From Thamnidium elegans (taxonomy: Eukaryota > Mucoromycota > Mucoromycetes > Mucorales > Mucoraceae): a DNA stretch of 64,000 bases. Made by a program: the position numbers and the translations under genes. Within the stretch, counting starts at the first letter, position 1. Every line of letters starts with the position of its first letter. The DNA is taken from assembly GCA_025201345.1 (NCBI GenBank), contig JAIXMG010000001.1, positions 1,550,001-1,614,000 of the forward strand, given 5' to 3'. Shown piece after piece: positions 1 to 11,814 of this stretch. The notes beneath the pieces were generated by a model. The model was not told the origin of the DNA. It made no database searches and saw only the letters and a program-made list of their open reading frames with translations.

Positions 1-261
1 TTTATTATGGTACAGAGTTGAAAAAAAAGTGTTTTTATTTTTTAAAGTAGAAATAATAGGAAACATAGCCTATCGGTTGAGTATGTAACACCAAGCTAAA
101 ACGCTCGGGGGAGAAGGAAATTTTTTTTGTATGGATTAGCGGGGATTAACTAATAGAATGGAGTAATATGTATAAAAATAAAGATGAATTTGGGCTTTTT
201 TTTTAAAAAAAAAAAAAAGTATGTATAAATAAGGGAAATATATAAATAGGTTTTACAGAGT

Positions 262-1704
262 CTATAATGGTAACGGCAATGTTTGTTCAATAGGATGGTA
301 CATGGTTTGAAACCTACTATATCTATGATTGATATACTGAGAAAATGTACTCTTTCTTGTACCGATAAAGCTGGATCCGTGTGAAGCAATCTCAGCATCA
401 ATCATGGGTAATAAAAGAGGAGAGATACGAGAACCAAGTTGAATAAATTCTTCATCGACTTCTTTATTACCAGTTAACATAGGACCTGATGTTAAAGTAC
501 TTTCGATGACATTAGGGAAATCGGAAAGAGTGAAAATGCAAGGAAATTCGTCATAGAGCTCCTTTAGTGTAGTACGAGGCTGACGAGTGTCAGTTGCCAT
601 GAAGATAAGACGTAATCTAGGATGGTTGTCTTCACTATGCCAGTGAACGCACTTATTGAGTAAAGAAATTTTATCTATTGGATTAGCTTCATCGACTTGC
701 TTTAACGCGATCAATTTATCTTCTTCTTCTGTAGTTAATGGTCTTGTTGCGATTGGTGTTCCGATTAACTGTTGTTCAACAATTGATTCAGGTTCCAAAA
801 TTGATTGTTCTAAAGTAGCTCTTAATGTGTTTACTGTTTCATCCATAAGTTTTTTGAAAAAGCCATCTCCTTGACGTAAATGAACACCGATAAATTTATC
901 TGGTCCGCCTAACAAAGGCAGTACAGAAAGAGCTTGTTTAATTACCAAAGGATGAGAGATGCTTGTTTCTTCGCGTAAATACTTTGCCAACCAAACCAAA
1001 TTAGGATCTTGCAGGGCTAAACGTAATGTGTAGTGTAACGAACCAAATAACATAAACTTTTCATCACGTTCACGAAGGTCATCCATATCGATACGGTAAC
1101 GGAAAGTTCTAATAGATTGATCGTTATCTTTAGAATCATAAATACGGTAAGAGTAACGATCACTATCTTGAACGCGATAAATATCTTCTTCTTGAGCACG
1201 ATATACATCCTTAAAGTAATCTTGAGACATACTTGACCTTTGAACAGTACGAATACCAATGGAGTGAGCGGCAGAGAGATCAAAGATACTTTCAACAGAT
1301 ACAGGAACATACTTTGTAAAATCATGACACTTTGGGTTGCTACGTTGTTTGATAGAGGGACATTCGCTAAGACGATAATCAGCCAAAGGAGTAGGTCTCC
1401 ACCAAATGGCATTACCAATATTCATTTCAGGTAAAATAAGTGTACGATCAAGAGATTTAGCAAGAATCATAGCGTTGATAAGACCAATACGTTGATTATG
1501 AAGACCAGAATGAGGTAAAAATGAAATAAATTTCTCTTCTTTAGAAGTAGTAGCAATGTTAGTTGCTGTCTTTGGAGTAGTTGGGGTAATACTAAATCGT
1601 AATTGAACGCTCATAGATTGTGTTGAAGTATATATAACGAAGAATGTAGTTAAAATAAGGGTCACAAAACATGTTGCCCATACAAATTTTGGTGAACGCA
1701 ACAT
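262..1704 (-). CDS. Type II membrane O-fucosyltransferase-like glycosyltransferase
   Basis: Single-exon gene of 480 aa, probably a Golgi/ER GDP-fucose-dependent protein O-fucosyltransferase-like enzyme. From the chosen Met (1704) a short basic cytoplasmic tail is followed at once by a membrane anchor (about residues 6-25) and a luminal catalytic domain. Fucosyltransferase motifs are visible: HSGLHNQR near residue 65, the nucleotide-sugar motif HLRQGD at about 275-280, and the C-terminal GTRKSTFS at about 448-455. The frame stays open upstream to a Met at 1788, which would add 28 K/F/N-rich residues; a CAG just upstream could also be a 5'-UTR intron acceptor, so the start is uncertain. Substrate cannot be told from sequence. 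Family assignment is good; the exact acceptor specificity is inference. Confidence 0.8.
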   Translation of the reverse strand: MLRSPKFVWATCFVTLILTTFFVIYTSTQSMSVQLRFSITPTTPKTATNIATTSKEEKFISFLPHSGLHNQRIGLINAMILAKSLDRTLILPEMNIGNAIWWRPTPLADYRLSECPSIKQRSNPKCHDFTKYVPVSVESIFDLSAAHSIGIRTVQRSSMSQDYFKDVYRAQEEDIYRVQDSDRYSYRIYDSKDNDQSIRTFRYRIDMDDLRERDEKFMLFGSLHYTLRLALQDPNLVWLAKYLREETSISHPLVIKQALSVLPLLGGPDKFIGVHLRQGDGFFKKLMDETVNTLRATLEQSILEPESIVEQQLIGTPIATRPLTTEEEDKLIALKQVDEANPIDKISLLNKCVHWHSEDNHPRLRLIFMATDTRQPRTTLKELYDEFPCIFTLSDFPNVIESTLTSGPMLTGNKEVDEEFIQLGSRISPLLLPMIDAEIASHGSSFIGTRKSTFSQYINHRYSRFQTMYHPIEQTLPLPL

Positions 1705-3057
1705 ATTTTTTGTTTTTTGTTTTATGAAGGAAAAGAAGAAGTGATTAAAACCTTTCATTTCGGCGCTGTGAAAAATATTTATAAACATGTCTCCAAAGTG
1801 ATATAAATAGATTTTTTTTTTTTTTTTTTTTTATAGCTTGTACTCCCAAATGGCTGGTAATAAAAAAATACAAATATACCAAAAAAAGATACCAATTGCT
1901 TTGTTGTTGTTTTTAAAGCAAGAGTCTGTATTTGTAAAAAAAAAAAAAAATTGGGCTTATAACGACTATTCTTCTTTAAGATGTAACGGAATAAACTTCC
2001 TATGAAAGGTTTTTACTCTATTAGGTTTTTACTTTTGAATCTGTTGATAAATGAGTTTTATTATCTCTCCAAATGCACTTCCGCTAAAAAGATAATATTT
2101 TGCTTTCAAAAATGATACCATGAATATTTACCTCTAGTAAATACGATAAAAATAGGTAAGTTTATATTTAGTGCAACTAGTTTTATGACACAATTTTGTT
2201 TTTGTTTTTTGTTTGTGCATAAATAGTGAAACTAAAAAAGTCATTTTATTCAAGAACAAAGTGCTTTTAACTAAACATTTCGTTGTTTTTTTTAGCATGA
2301 AGGACTAGACATTTAAAGCATGTTTTTCTGTTTTTAGTCCTTTTTATATAGCACGCGCGTATAACTTTGTTGTTTGTAACGTCATTTTTAAAAAGAAATA
2401 GATCACATTTTGTTGTAGCTCCCAAAAAGGTACGATGTGGGTATATTAACTATCTACATTATCTTATATAGATTGAATGCTGCCTTTCTATGCATACTTG
2501 AATAAACGTTTTTTACCGTAGATACAAATCTCCATAGTTACCAGCCAACTCAAAAAAAAAAAAAAAAAAAGAACCATCCTTTATCGAGAGGATAGATTCG
2601 GGAAATTTTGATCGATTTGTCTAATTTTAGTTTCGTCACATTTTGCGAGCAGGTTCATATTGTGTGTCATTTAAAGGATATGAGGCGTTCAAAGCTCTTG
2701 TTCTTTAATAATAGTTTATATAGTGTATAAAATAATAATAATAATCGTATCATTATCATTGTTATTATTTGTTTTTTTTTTATTGTTTAGGTACCCTTTT
2801 TATTTTTTAAAGAACCCTTCCTGTAGTATATAAAAGTTTATTACACAAAAAAAAAAAAAAAAAAAAGGTTTATATAAAAAAAAAAAACTTAGATTGGCAC
2901 ATATAAAAAACCTGAATAATAATAACAACAAAGCATTTCACCTTTTTTTGGAGTGTTACACTCTCTTATTTTATTTATAAATGCAATTTTTAAGCCTCTT
3001 ACTTAATATGGGACAATTTATAAATATGTACAAATGTTATTTCTCTTTCTCTCCTCT
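1705..3057. other. Intergenic, no gene recognised
   Basis: This stretch lies upstream of the fucosyltransferase-like gene and downstream of the bZIP gene. It is AT-rich, with T or A runs at about 1812-1832, 2552-2570 and 2848-2866, and short AAT/TTA repeats near 2735-2770. I see no ORF with protein-like composition and no RNA gene. It should contain the promoter of the gene on its left and the 3' UTR of the gene on its right. Confidence 0.6.
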
Positions 3058-3690
3058 CTACTTCATATTACCAAGTTTAGCGTTTAATTCTCCAACCTGT
3101 TTAATTAACCTATAGTTATCATCACTATTCATCATCATTTGATCATTTGAAGGAATTAAGGTAGCTTTTGCCTTTAATTCAACAATTTTATCATTCAATT
3201 CTTCCTTTTCTTTTTCTAACCTCGTAATTGTCTGTTCCATTTGTTTAATATATTCCTTCTTCTTTTTACGACAATCTTTAGCTGCTAATCGATTTCTTAA
3301 TAACCTACGCTGTCTTTTTTCATCTGCTGTTAACCCTTTTGCCTTTTCATCTGTCTTTTTATTATTGTTATCGGGCGTGGAAGTTATGTTATTAGAAGTT
3401 GTTATTGTTTGGTGATAATCTATATCATTAGGCGTTATAGTAACTGAACTATTGGGTAAAGAGGTAATCACGTTGCCTGTATTAGCATGTTGTTGAATAT
3501 GCTCCAATATACTCAAGGGTAAGTTAGCCATATGAATTGGTGAAATGATTGACTGATGTAAAGCTGATCCTGTAAATGATGTCGCTTCTTGTTCATCTCT
3601 AGTAATGTGTTCATCTTGAGCTTTGCTTAACTTTGGTTTTTTTGAGATTGGGGTCATATCATTTTCCAAGTTTTGATTTTCTATAGTCAT
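3058..3690 (-). CDS. CREB/ATF-like bZIP transcription factor
   Basis: Nuclear DNA-binding regulator of 210 aa in one exon. The basic region (about residues 125-147) contains NRLAAKDCRKKKKEY, very close to the CREB/ATF basic region, and is followed by a leucine zipper (about 151-175) with a regular E/K heptad pattern. The N-terminal half is S/T/N/Q-rich and low in complexity, as expected of a transactivation region. The start at 3690 was chosen because the protein-like sequence begins there; the frame extends upstream to 3885 with F/Y-rich, non-protein-like codons. A short K-rich stretch near residue 17 could be a nuclear localisation signal. CREB/ATF-type target sites (TGACGTCA-like) are expected from the family, not shown here. 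Confidence 0.85.
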   Translation of the reverse strand: MTIENQNLENDMTPISKKPKLSKAQDEHITRDEQEATSFTGSALHQSIISPIHMANLPLSILEHIQQHANTGNVITSLPNSSVTITPNDIDYHQTITTSNNITSTPDNNNKKTDEKAKGLTADEKRQRRLLRNRLAAKDCRKKKKEYIKQMEQTITRLEKEKEELNDKIVELKAKATLIPSNDQMMMNSDDNYRLIKQVGELNAKLGNMK

Positions 3691-5212
3691 AATATATATT
3701 TTATACTGTGTGCGTATGTATATGTAAAAAAAAAAAGATGTGTGTTTGTGTGAGTGAGAAAAATTATGTGTTAATAAAATAAAAAAATAAAAAGTGGTCT
3801 CAGGCTTTATAAATTTGGTGCCTTGAAACCACCATATTTCATGCACTGGGTTTAAACATGAATCATAATAGTACTTATTTCTCAAATGCCTGTGAGTATT
3901 TTTATTTGTACTGTATCAATGGTTTCTACTCAATGCAAATGATAACATCAAAAACATTCATCACACATCCTCGATGAATTAACTCTCTTTTTGAAGCACG
4001 ACACTCAAGTCTCCCTTACTGATCCGAGGGGTGGCTTAAACGTTTTTATTGTATCACGCATTTTTCTAAATACGTTTTACTCCGAAGCATTTTGTAGCTT
4101 GATAATATGAAGCCCTACAGTAGTTACTAAACCAATTAAATAGTTATGTTTGCAGTGGATCAAATAATAACCTGTCATCGATTTCAAATAGTGTCTGATT
4201 AAGGAAAGTGAGAAAGGTCGTCTAAGCCCATTATTAGCGCAGCAAGCGTACGAACCCATACTTTTTTTTTTTTTAAAAAAAAAAAGGAGGCTTAATATAA
4301 TCCGCAGTAGCTAAAAGGTTCGAATATTGATCATACGATATAATTAACTTGAATTATATACGGATGAGTGTAAACTAAACAAAAGCTGCTATTTTCTTTT
4401 TAAAAAAAAAGGGAACCTAGACGGTGTATTGAGAGGACGCTTGTTAAATGCAATATTGAAGTCTGATTGACTTTTTGTTTGTTATAAAGTATGCATGATG
4501 TGCAGTATAGTAGAGAAATCCCACAATTTTGTTGATTGTAAAGTGACAAATGTATCCTAGTTGAAGCTTAAAAAAGGATAAATTATTTTAGCCGTACATC
4601 TAAAACATAACATACATAGAAGTCGTATATATGAGTTGTACCATTGTTTAGTTACTGTTGTTTGCTTGCAGTTTCCTTATGATTGACATATAATAAAACA
4701 GTATTATCACTTGATTAGATTCTGCAGTAGTATACAAAATGATGCTCTTGGCAGCGAAAGTTTATATAGATATATATATATATGAAATCTCTTGCAAAGT
4801 GATTCAATCTTGTATTAGTTATGACACACATATACATACATCTTGAATATATATAAAAGGTTGTTGATCAGACCATATAGTCTAAAATAGAAATAATTAC
4901 GATTGGTTAACAATGAGTGCGTATCACTGTATACAAGGTTCATTACACGAAGCAACTATATATCCTTTGTGAAACCTATAACGAATAATTAAATTTACTC
5001 CCCAAACTAATAAAAATAGATTGACCGAGAAACTATGCAATGCAAACTTTTTAGTTAGAATATTGTATATATACGACACTCTATATGTATCCATGCTAAA
5101 TAATAAATCGATACACGCCTGCCGATACAAATAGAGAGAGAGAGAATAGTTATCTTAATAATGAATGAATGACACTGAAACTTTTTTTCTGTTAAATTGA
5201 TAGTACATGACC

Positions 5213-5245
<33 letters not shown>

Positions 5246-5677
5246 TACAAAAAGTAACTTTATATATATCTTTTATTGTACTTTTTATATATATATATAC
5301 CTTGAATATACATAAATTATAATAGTAAATAATATTTAGGTAGTTACAACCACAAAAACATTTAATTGTGAAATTAGTTCTAGCTATAATGTTTAACAGA
5401 GCTGTCTTGTGATGTAGATCTATTTACCATAATAAATACGCTGGTCAACGATTTTGTTTATGTATAAAATTATAATAGGGGCTATCAACTGTAAAGTAAT
5501 CTTTCATTTTGTTTGGTTAGGCGAGTAAATCAGTATTATCTGCACAATATGCATTTATATGTGCTGTCTATAAGAGAGGGTTTCTTTTCTTTTCTTTTTC
5601 TCTCTCTTTCCCTTTTATTTATATATATATATATATAGTTTGCTAAATAACAAAAAATAAATAAAAAGGAATATTAA
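3691..5677. other. Long divergent intergenic region, no gene recognised
   Basis: About 2 kb between the divergent bZIP gene and the next plus-strand gene. It holds TA-dinucleotide runs (about 4766-4783, 5283-5300, 5619-5637), a T run of about 30 at 5214-5244 and a CT-rich tract at about 5581-5612 just upstream of the next start codon. Open frames here (for example 4077-4259 and 4924-5130, minus strand) have no recognisable domain and look random. Promoters of both flanking genes must lie here. Confidence 0.55.
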
Positions 5678-6725
5678 ATGTCCAATAATCAACTTGATAG
5701 CTTGAAGGAATTACATCACCCAATTCACGCTTTTTATGCTATACCACCCACTGGATTTATCTTGAGTGACGATGATAATAAAGAATCTAAACCTGTTATT
5801 GCCACTACTTTATCAATAAAACCTACCAGTACTATTATCCCGAAACCAAATTCATCCGTGTTATCTATTACTAATAATCGGTTTGTTACCACAGTATCCA
5901 TTATATCTACTTTACCATCTGTCGCACCAGTCAATAAAAAACCACCACCATTTGTCAACAATGTAAATGATCCGTCTTTCAATAGTAAAACGCCAATGAA
6001 TAGAGAAAATAAAGATGATTTACCCTGGCTTGCTCCTTTATTGGGCGTTTTAGGTACATTGGGGGTAGTTGCTATAGGTATAGTTTACTTGATTGGACGC
6101 AATAGAAAGAAAAAATCCAATGCAACTTTTAGTGATGAAACCAATGATCGATCCATGACACGCCACTTTCAACAACAACAACAACATTTACAAGTACTAC
6201 CAAATAGTTATCAAAGTTGGGCTAGCCTTAGTACAATTAATACTTCTGCAGAAAATAACCAAGACAAAAAAAATATCATTATCCACCAGCAAGAACATGT
6301 CCCTCCTCCTCCTGCCTATACATCTATTAGACAAAAGAGAATGACTGCAGATACTTTAGTGAATGAAAATAATATTTCCATGTTGCTTAAAAATCAGTAT
6401 GCTCCACAACTTGCATTTAGTCCTAGTCTTGTTGCAGGCGAGTTCCAGCAACAACAACAATTGGAAGAAAGACCTCCTTTACCGACTATTTCTCCTTCCA
6501 ATACATTAATTGATAATGCTGGTGTATTATCTAGTACAAGTCAAGCAAAGGTAGAAGATTATCATTATTCATTCGATCAACGTCCAAAAAAAATTGAAAT
6601 TTACGAGCCTCAAGTAAATTTACATGATGGAGAAAATCCCTTTATCCCTTATTTCTACTCTAACGATGAAGACAAGGAGAATACCGAGACAAAAAAAAAA
6701 GAAGAGCATCATAATATTGTGAATG

Positions 6726-6760
<35 letters not shown>

Positions 6761-6772
6761 GATACAGTATAA
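5678..6772 (+). CDS. Single-pass membrane protein with PPxY motif
   Basis: A 364-aa protein of unrecognised family. It has a roughly 110-residue S/T/P-rich N-terminal part without a clear signal peptide, one hydrophobic segment (about residues 115-140) followed by the stop-transfer cluster RNRKKK, and a long Q/N-rich C-terminal tail. The tail carries PPPPAY (209-214), a PPxY motif of the kind bound by WW domains of Nedd4/Rsp5 ubiquitin ligases. The protein ends in a run of about a dozen Asn from an AAT microsatellite. Topology with the charged tail in the cytosol is inferred from the basic cluster. The architecture resembles fungal sensor-type or adaptor membrane proteins, but I cannot name an orthologue. 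Confidence 0.65.
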
Positions 6773-6790
6773 ATCATTTTTACTTATCAA

Positions 6791-6857
<67 letters not shown>

Positions 6858-8561
6858 CTACTTGTATATTGTATTACACTTTTCTTCTTCTTCATTATAT
6901 ATAATAATAAACACATATATACTAGCACATGTAATGCAAGGGACTTTTTTTTCTAATAGAGTGAAAGAAGGGATGGGGGGTTTATATAGTAACAAGGTTA
7001 GAGAATACTAGAATTGTTTCATTGTTACTACTTGTAAAACCTTCTTGATTTGCGCCTATACATAATATGTACATACAAATTGTATGTGCTTGTATATGCA
7101 GATATCAGACAGAAGACAGGTCGAGAACAATATAATACAAGAAGAGAGAAAGGAATCAATCCCGTGAATTATATTTTAAATGAAACGAGTACCTGATTTT
7201 TTTTTTTTTTTTTTTTTTTTTGGTTCCCTATAATTAACATTGCTCCTTATATGATATTAGTCATTATACAGAATTGATCATTAGTTGTATTATGTTTAAA
7301 TTGTGAGAGTTTTTTTTCCATTAGACAAATAGACTTTTTTTCTTGTACTTATGTCACGTTCATAACGGAGAAACGTTTTTATGGTGCACTAATTTGTTCC
7401 TCGTGGTACATTTAGCCCGCTTAATGACAAGTAAGACAGTGGCTGTGCGTGAGTCTCTTTTTTTTTTTTTTTTTTTTTTTTTTCTTTCGTTGTTGTTGTT
7501 GTAAAGACGTTATAGCGCAATGGAAGGCTTAAGAAAAAAAAATAAAACAATTGGTACAACTGGTATTAAAACGGAGGAACAATTGATTATTGCTTTTTGT
7601 CAAGTAGTTTTTCTTAATAGTGTATATACTGCGATGATATGTATCACTCATCAAGACACTAGATAATGTGCTCTGGTCCTATGAGTCAAACTTTATCTGT
7701 TAAAATAATCATCCAACGCAACTATTACCAATAAATATAACCGGAATTTGCCTTTTATAAAATGAACTCAGCAATCAGCTATAAAGTGGTACAAATGATT
7801 CTGTTCCGGGATAAATAAGGGTTTTCTACCACATTTGTATAAAAAAAATGTCGTTTTACTATTATTAAATAAGGCCTTTTTTTTATAAGATTACTTTGAC
7901 TGTTTTTAGTAACGTATTTTTATTTTTCTTGATATGCTTTTCTTAAAAGAATAATACTTGTATGATACGAGTTTATGTTTGTTTAAAATAAAGATTCTCA
8001 AGTATAATTGACAATTATATAAACACCTCGTGCAACATAAATATCAGATCATCCATTTTATCAATATATATAAAAAGCGTATGCATATATATATTGAATA
8101 TATTAATGTGAGAAAATAGAGTGTCTTTTTGTATACAATTAAAAAAAAAAAAGTGTGGAGAAAAGAGAAAAAAGCAACCAAGTGAAAATATGATCTTTTT
8201 TATGTATCATCTGATAATTCTGAGTGTTAATAACCAGTAAAAGTTGTCACCCTTTAATGGCGTGAGGTTTTTAAATTAGGGTACCTGACTTCGAGCTCAA
8301 AAAAATTGACAGAAAAATATGAAAAGATGAGGTGAGAATGTATCATCCAATCAAATACATTTATTACATAAATACACCAAAACAAAAAAGCAAAAAAAAA
8401 AGTGGCCTGTTGTATGTATTACCCCAGTTCCCGAAGCATATGAACCTTTTTTTTTTTTTTACATTTAAAACATAGATTTTTTTTTCTTTATTACTTTCTT
8501 CTTTCCTTGTATATACACTTTTATATTATTTTCAAACCATTACTTTATTCTTTAAAAGAAT
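6773..8561. other. Intergenic with long pyrimidine and T tracts
   Basis: The 3' flank of the PPxY protein carries a (CT)n tract at about 6786-6820 followed by a T run to about 6855. Further T runs lie at about 7198-7220 and 7458-7482. The rest is AT-rich DNA leading to the SREBP promoter. No ORF or RNA gene recognised. Confidence 0.55.
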
Positions 8562-11500
8562 ATGCTCCAAGAATTAACTGATTTAGATTTTGACACATAT
8601 TTCGATGTCGCTTCAAATCAACAGCAACAAAACCGTGATATATTATATCATGATGACTCACAACAACAACAACAAAATAACAATAGTAACTCACTAAGTT
8701 CACTATTAAATAACAACAATAGACAAGCATACCAATATACACCACAGCAACAAAATTTCAATCTTTTTGAGTGGGATTTAAGCCCTCCATCACATCAACA
8801 ATCTTCTCCAATGCAAATATCTCCTCTCAGTTCTCCTCAATCATCCTCTGATGGTTATACATCTCATACATTATCTCCACAAATGATCAATAGTCCACCT
8901 TTATACACTACATATAAAAATCAACATATTAAAGAGGAAGCAAATAAAGCATTAGAAGGTTTCTTTGCTAAACGATCAATCTATTCTTCATTAAATCATT
9001 TACATAATGTACCCGGTATTAACATACCAACAACTCCAATTAACGAAAATCCACCTATCACAACAACAAATTTACCTTCTCCTCCACTTGATAACCCATT
9101 ATCTGGAGCATTCTCTGCCATTGATCAGTGGTGTCAATTAAAGGGTGAGCCAAAATAAAAAATAAAAAAATAAAAATAAAATTAACATCTTTTTTTAGAG
9201 CAAGATGTTGTTATTCACCCCCTTGATATCAAATGTGAAGATCATGAAACTAGACACTGGAGAAAAACATCAACTAGACACCAACAATTACAGCAACCTC
9301 ATTCTAACATTTTAGAGCGTCCTGAACCTGGAAAGCAATTAAAAAAAGTAGCTCACAACGCTATCGAAAGACGTTACCGTAACAACATTAATGATCGTAT
9401 TCGCGAACTAAAGAATGTTGTGCCAGCTCTTTACAAGGCTCGTATTAAAGAAAAGGGAGAAGCTGATGATGATTCCAGTGCTGGTGATTCTGGTGATGAA
9501 CAAGAAGAAGCAGTAATTGTCGAAGGTGTCGAAGTAGCCAAGAAATTAAATAAAGCCACCATCTTAAGAAAGGCAACTGAATACATTCAATTCTTAAAGA
9601 ACAGCAATGATACCACTGAGCAAGAAAATCAAATCCTTCAACAAATTATTGCTCAAATGCCTGGTGGTAATGATGTCTTGACTCGTTTCCTCTGCCAAAA
9701 GAGAGACTTTGAAAAATCTGAACAAGATAGATTGACTCAAGAACGTCGTGACGCACAAGAACGTGAAAGAACTGAAAGACAACGTATTCTTCGTGAAAGA
9801 GCTGCTCAAAGAGCTGCTTTAGCTCAATTATTACCAAAGCCTGAAAGGAGACCTTATCGCCGCAGACAATCTTCTAAAAACAATGCCAAGCCAACAAAGA
9901 AAGCCTCAGTATCATCTGATGATGGTAACAACAAGATGTTTATGGCCGCTTTTATGTGTATCGCCTTCTTTTCTGCTTCTCCCGCCGCAACTGCCCTTGG
10001 GAACAATTTATCTCATTCGTTTGGTTCTCATGACAATCAAACAACTAATACACGCTCATTCAATCATCCGATTTCTGCCTCTTCTATTGACTTATGGTAC
10101 GTTAAATATTCAACTATATATATAACTTTTTTTTAATTTAATTTTATTTTTAGGCATATTCTTCGTTATACCCTTTATACAGTCGGCATCTTATATATCT
10201 GTTTTATTCCGCTCCTTCTTCGCTGGCTTCGTCCTCGAGCTGTCAACAGACCCAACAAATGTGTTGATCATCACCACTATGCTAATGAAGTGCCTACCGC
10301 TTGGAGTCGCCTCTACACCAATCTTATTTCTATCGTTAACAAATCTACTAGTACAGTTAAATCAAACAATAATACCAGTTCTATCTCTATCTTATCTACC
10401 ATCTATGATATTATTCGTTACACTCTTTCTCTTTTCATTCCAAGTTTCTTATTGGCTTTCTTTCACAAGAATGCTAAACCTGTTGGTTGCCCCGAAGAAC
10501 TTTCTTATATCGGCGCATGGATCCGACTTAATGAAGTAGAATGTTTAGGAGGTAAAAATAAAAAAAAATCATAAAATAAAAACTTCTTTTTTTTCTGTCT
10601 ACTTTTTCATTTCTACGTATTGAATTTGTTGTAACTAAAAAAAAAAAAAAAAAAAAATTATTATTTGGTACACTTTAGGTAATCCTGATATTACTCGTCT
10701 TGGTATGTTACATTCTTGTGTTGGCATGTTGGCTCAATTAAAAAAGATGAAACGTGACGAAAAGCATATTATGTACTGTGAAGAAAACACCATGGCTCGA
10801 GTTTACGCAACTACTGCTATTCAACTTGAGCTTTGTTTACCCGCTTCTTTGTCATCTGTTATTGTTCCTTATTGTTGGAAGCGCGTTATCAATGCCATGG
10901 ACAAATCTACCGAGGAGAAGAAACACGACCAACAATTAATGTCTAATCAATGGCTCAGTTCTAATTGTCACAACCAGGTGTTACAGATTCTTTCTATTCG
11001 AAACGGATTTACAAACAACGACGACGGAAGTTGTTGTCGAAATGTTTTTTACTCATTTGTGCTTCCTTATGTTACATCTCCGTTGGATTTGGTACTTTAT
11101 TGGCATCAATTAAGCAACTTGCAAGACTGTTGGTATTCATATTTAAATGGTACAAGACCTGTTTTTAGCCAAAAACAATTAAAACATGTGCTCTCTGTTT
11201 CTGCCACCACTACAGCTCCCGGTCATATGTTACAGTGGTGGGTTCGTGTTGGTTTAACTCTTCAATCGCTTAGCAACAATACCGGTACTGAACACGAAGA
11301 TAATTTAGATGCTATTGCTGAATATACTCGTACTAAAGTACCTCAAGTCAACAACCATCCCTCCTCTAATCTGTTACGTCGTCACCAAACTATGATATAT
11401 CACATGTTAGAAGCCGCTACTGCTTTGCAAACCAACGTTAACTCGGACCAAGTCCCATATTATCTTAAAAAAGCAGCTAAAGATAGAGCCGCTTCAATTG

Positions 11501-11814
11501 AATGTATCCAACAAATTGCATCATCTACTCAAAACTACGAAGCCAGTGTACTTGTGATTTCAACACTCGCGGTTCATTTGCGTACATTAAAAGCACTTAT
11601 TATTCATCAACAAAAGACTTCTTCTCCCGCAAAAAGATTATCTGCTGGCGGTCCAAAAACTTTACTTGCCCATCATGCCTCGGTCTATATTGCTGAATTA
11701 AGAGATCAAGTCATGCAGGATATGAAATCTTCCTATACAAAGACCTTATCTGCTAAATGCCGAAATCATATTCAATCTTATATCTATCAAGCAGATGATA
11801 CTCTCAGTCTTTAA
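8562..11814 (+). CDS. Membrane-bound SREBP (sterol regulatory element-binding protein) homologue
   Basis: Four exons (8562-9144, 9199-10096, 10154-10551, 10679-11814) give 1004 aa with every phase matching. An acidic N-terminus (ELTDLDFDTYFD) and Q/N/S/P-rich activation region precede a bHLH at about residues 246-330. The basic helix reads AIERRYR, with Tyr (about 254) in place of the usual Arg; this Tyr is diagnostic of SREBPs. A long, charged loop and a leucine zipper follow. Two membrane segments (about 441-460 and 495-515) flank a short luminal loop, then a long C-terminal domain, as in SREBP precursors held in the ER by SCAP-type partners. Known SREBPs are cut in the membrane and the bHLH half drives sterol genes; this is expected here. 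The third intron contains a 20-nt A run. Confidence 0.93.

Noticed and set aside
4316..4330. tRNA B-box-like 'ggttcgaata'
   Set aside because: No acceptor, anticodon or T stems can be built around it.
8240..8275. SRE-like 'gtcaccc' and 'gcgtgagg' near the SREBP promoter, suggesting autoregulation
   Set aside because: Only partial matches to sterol regulatory elements; not better than chance in this much sequence.
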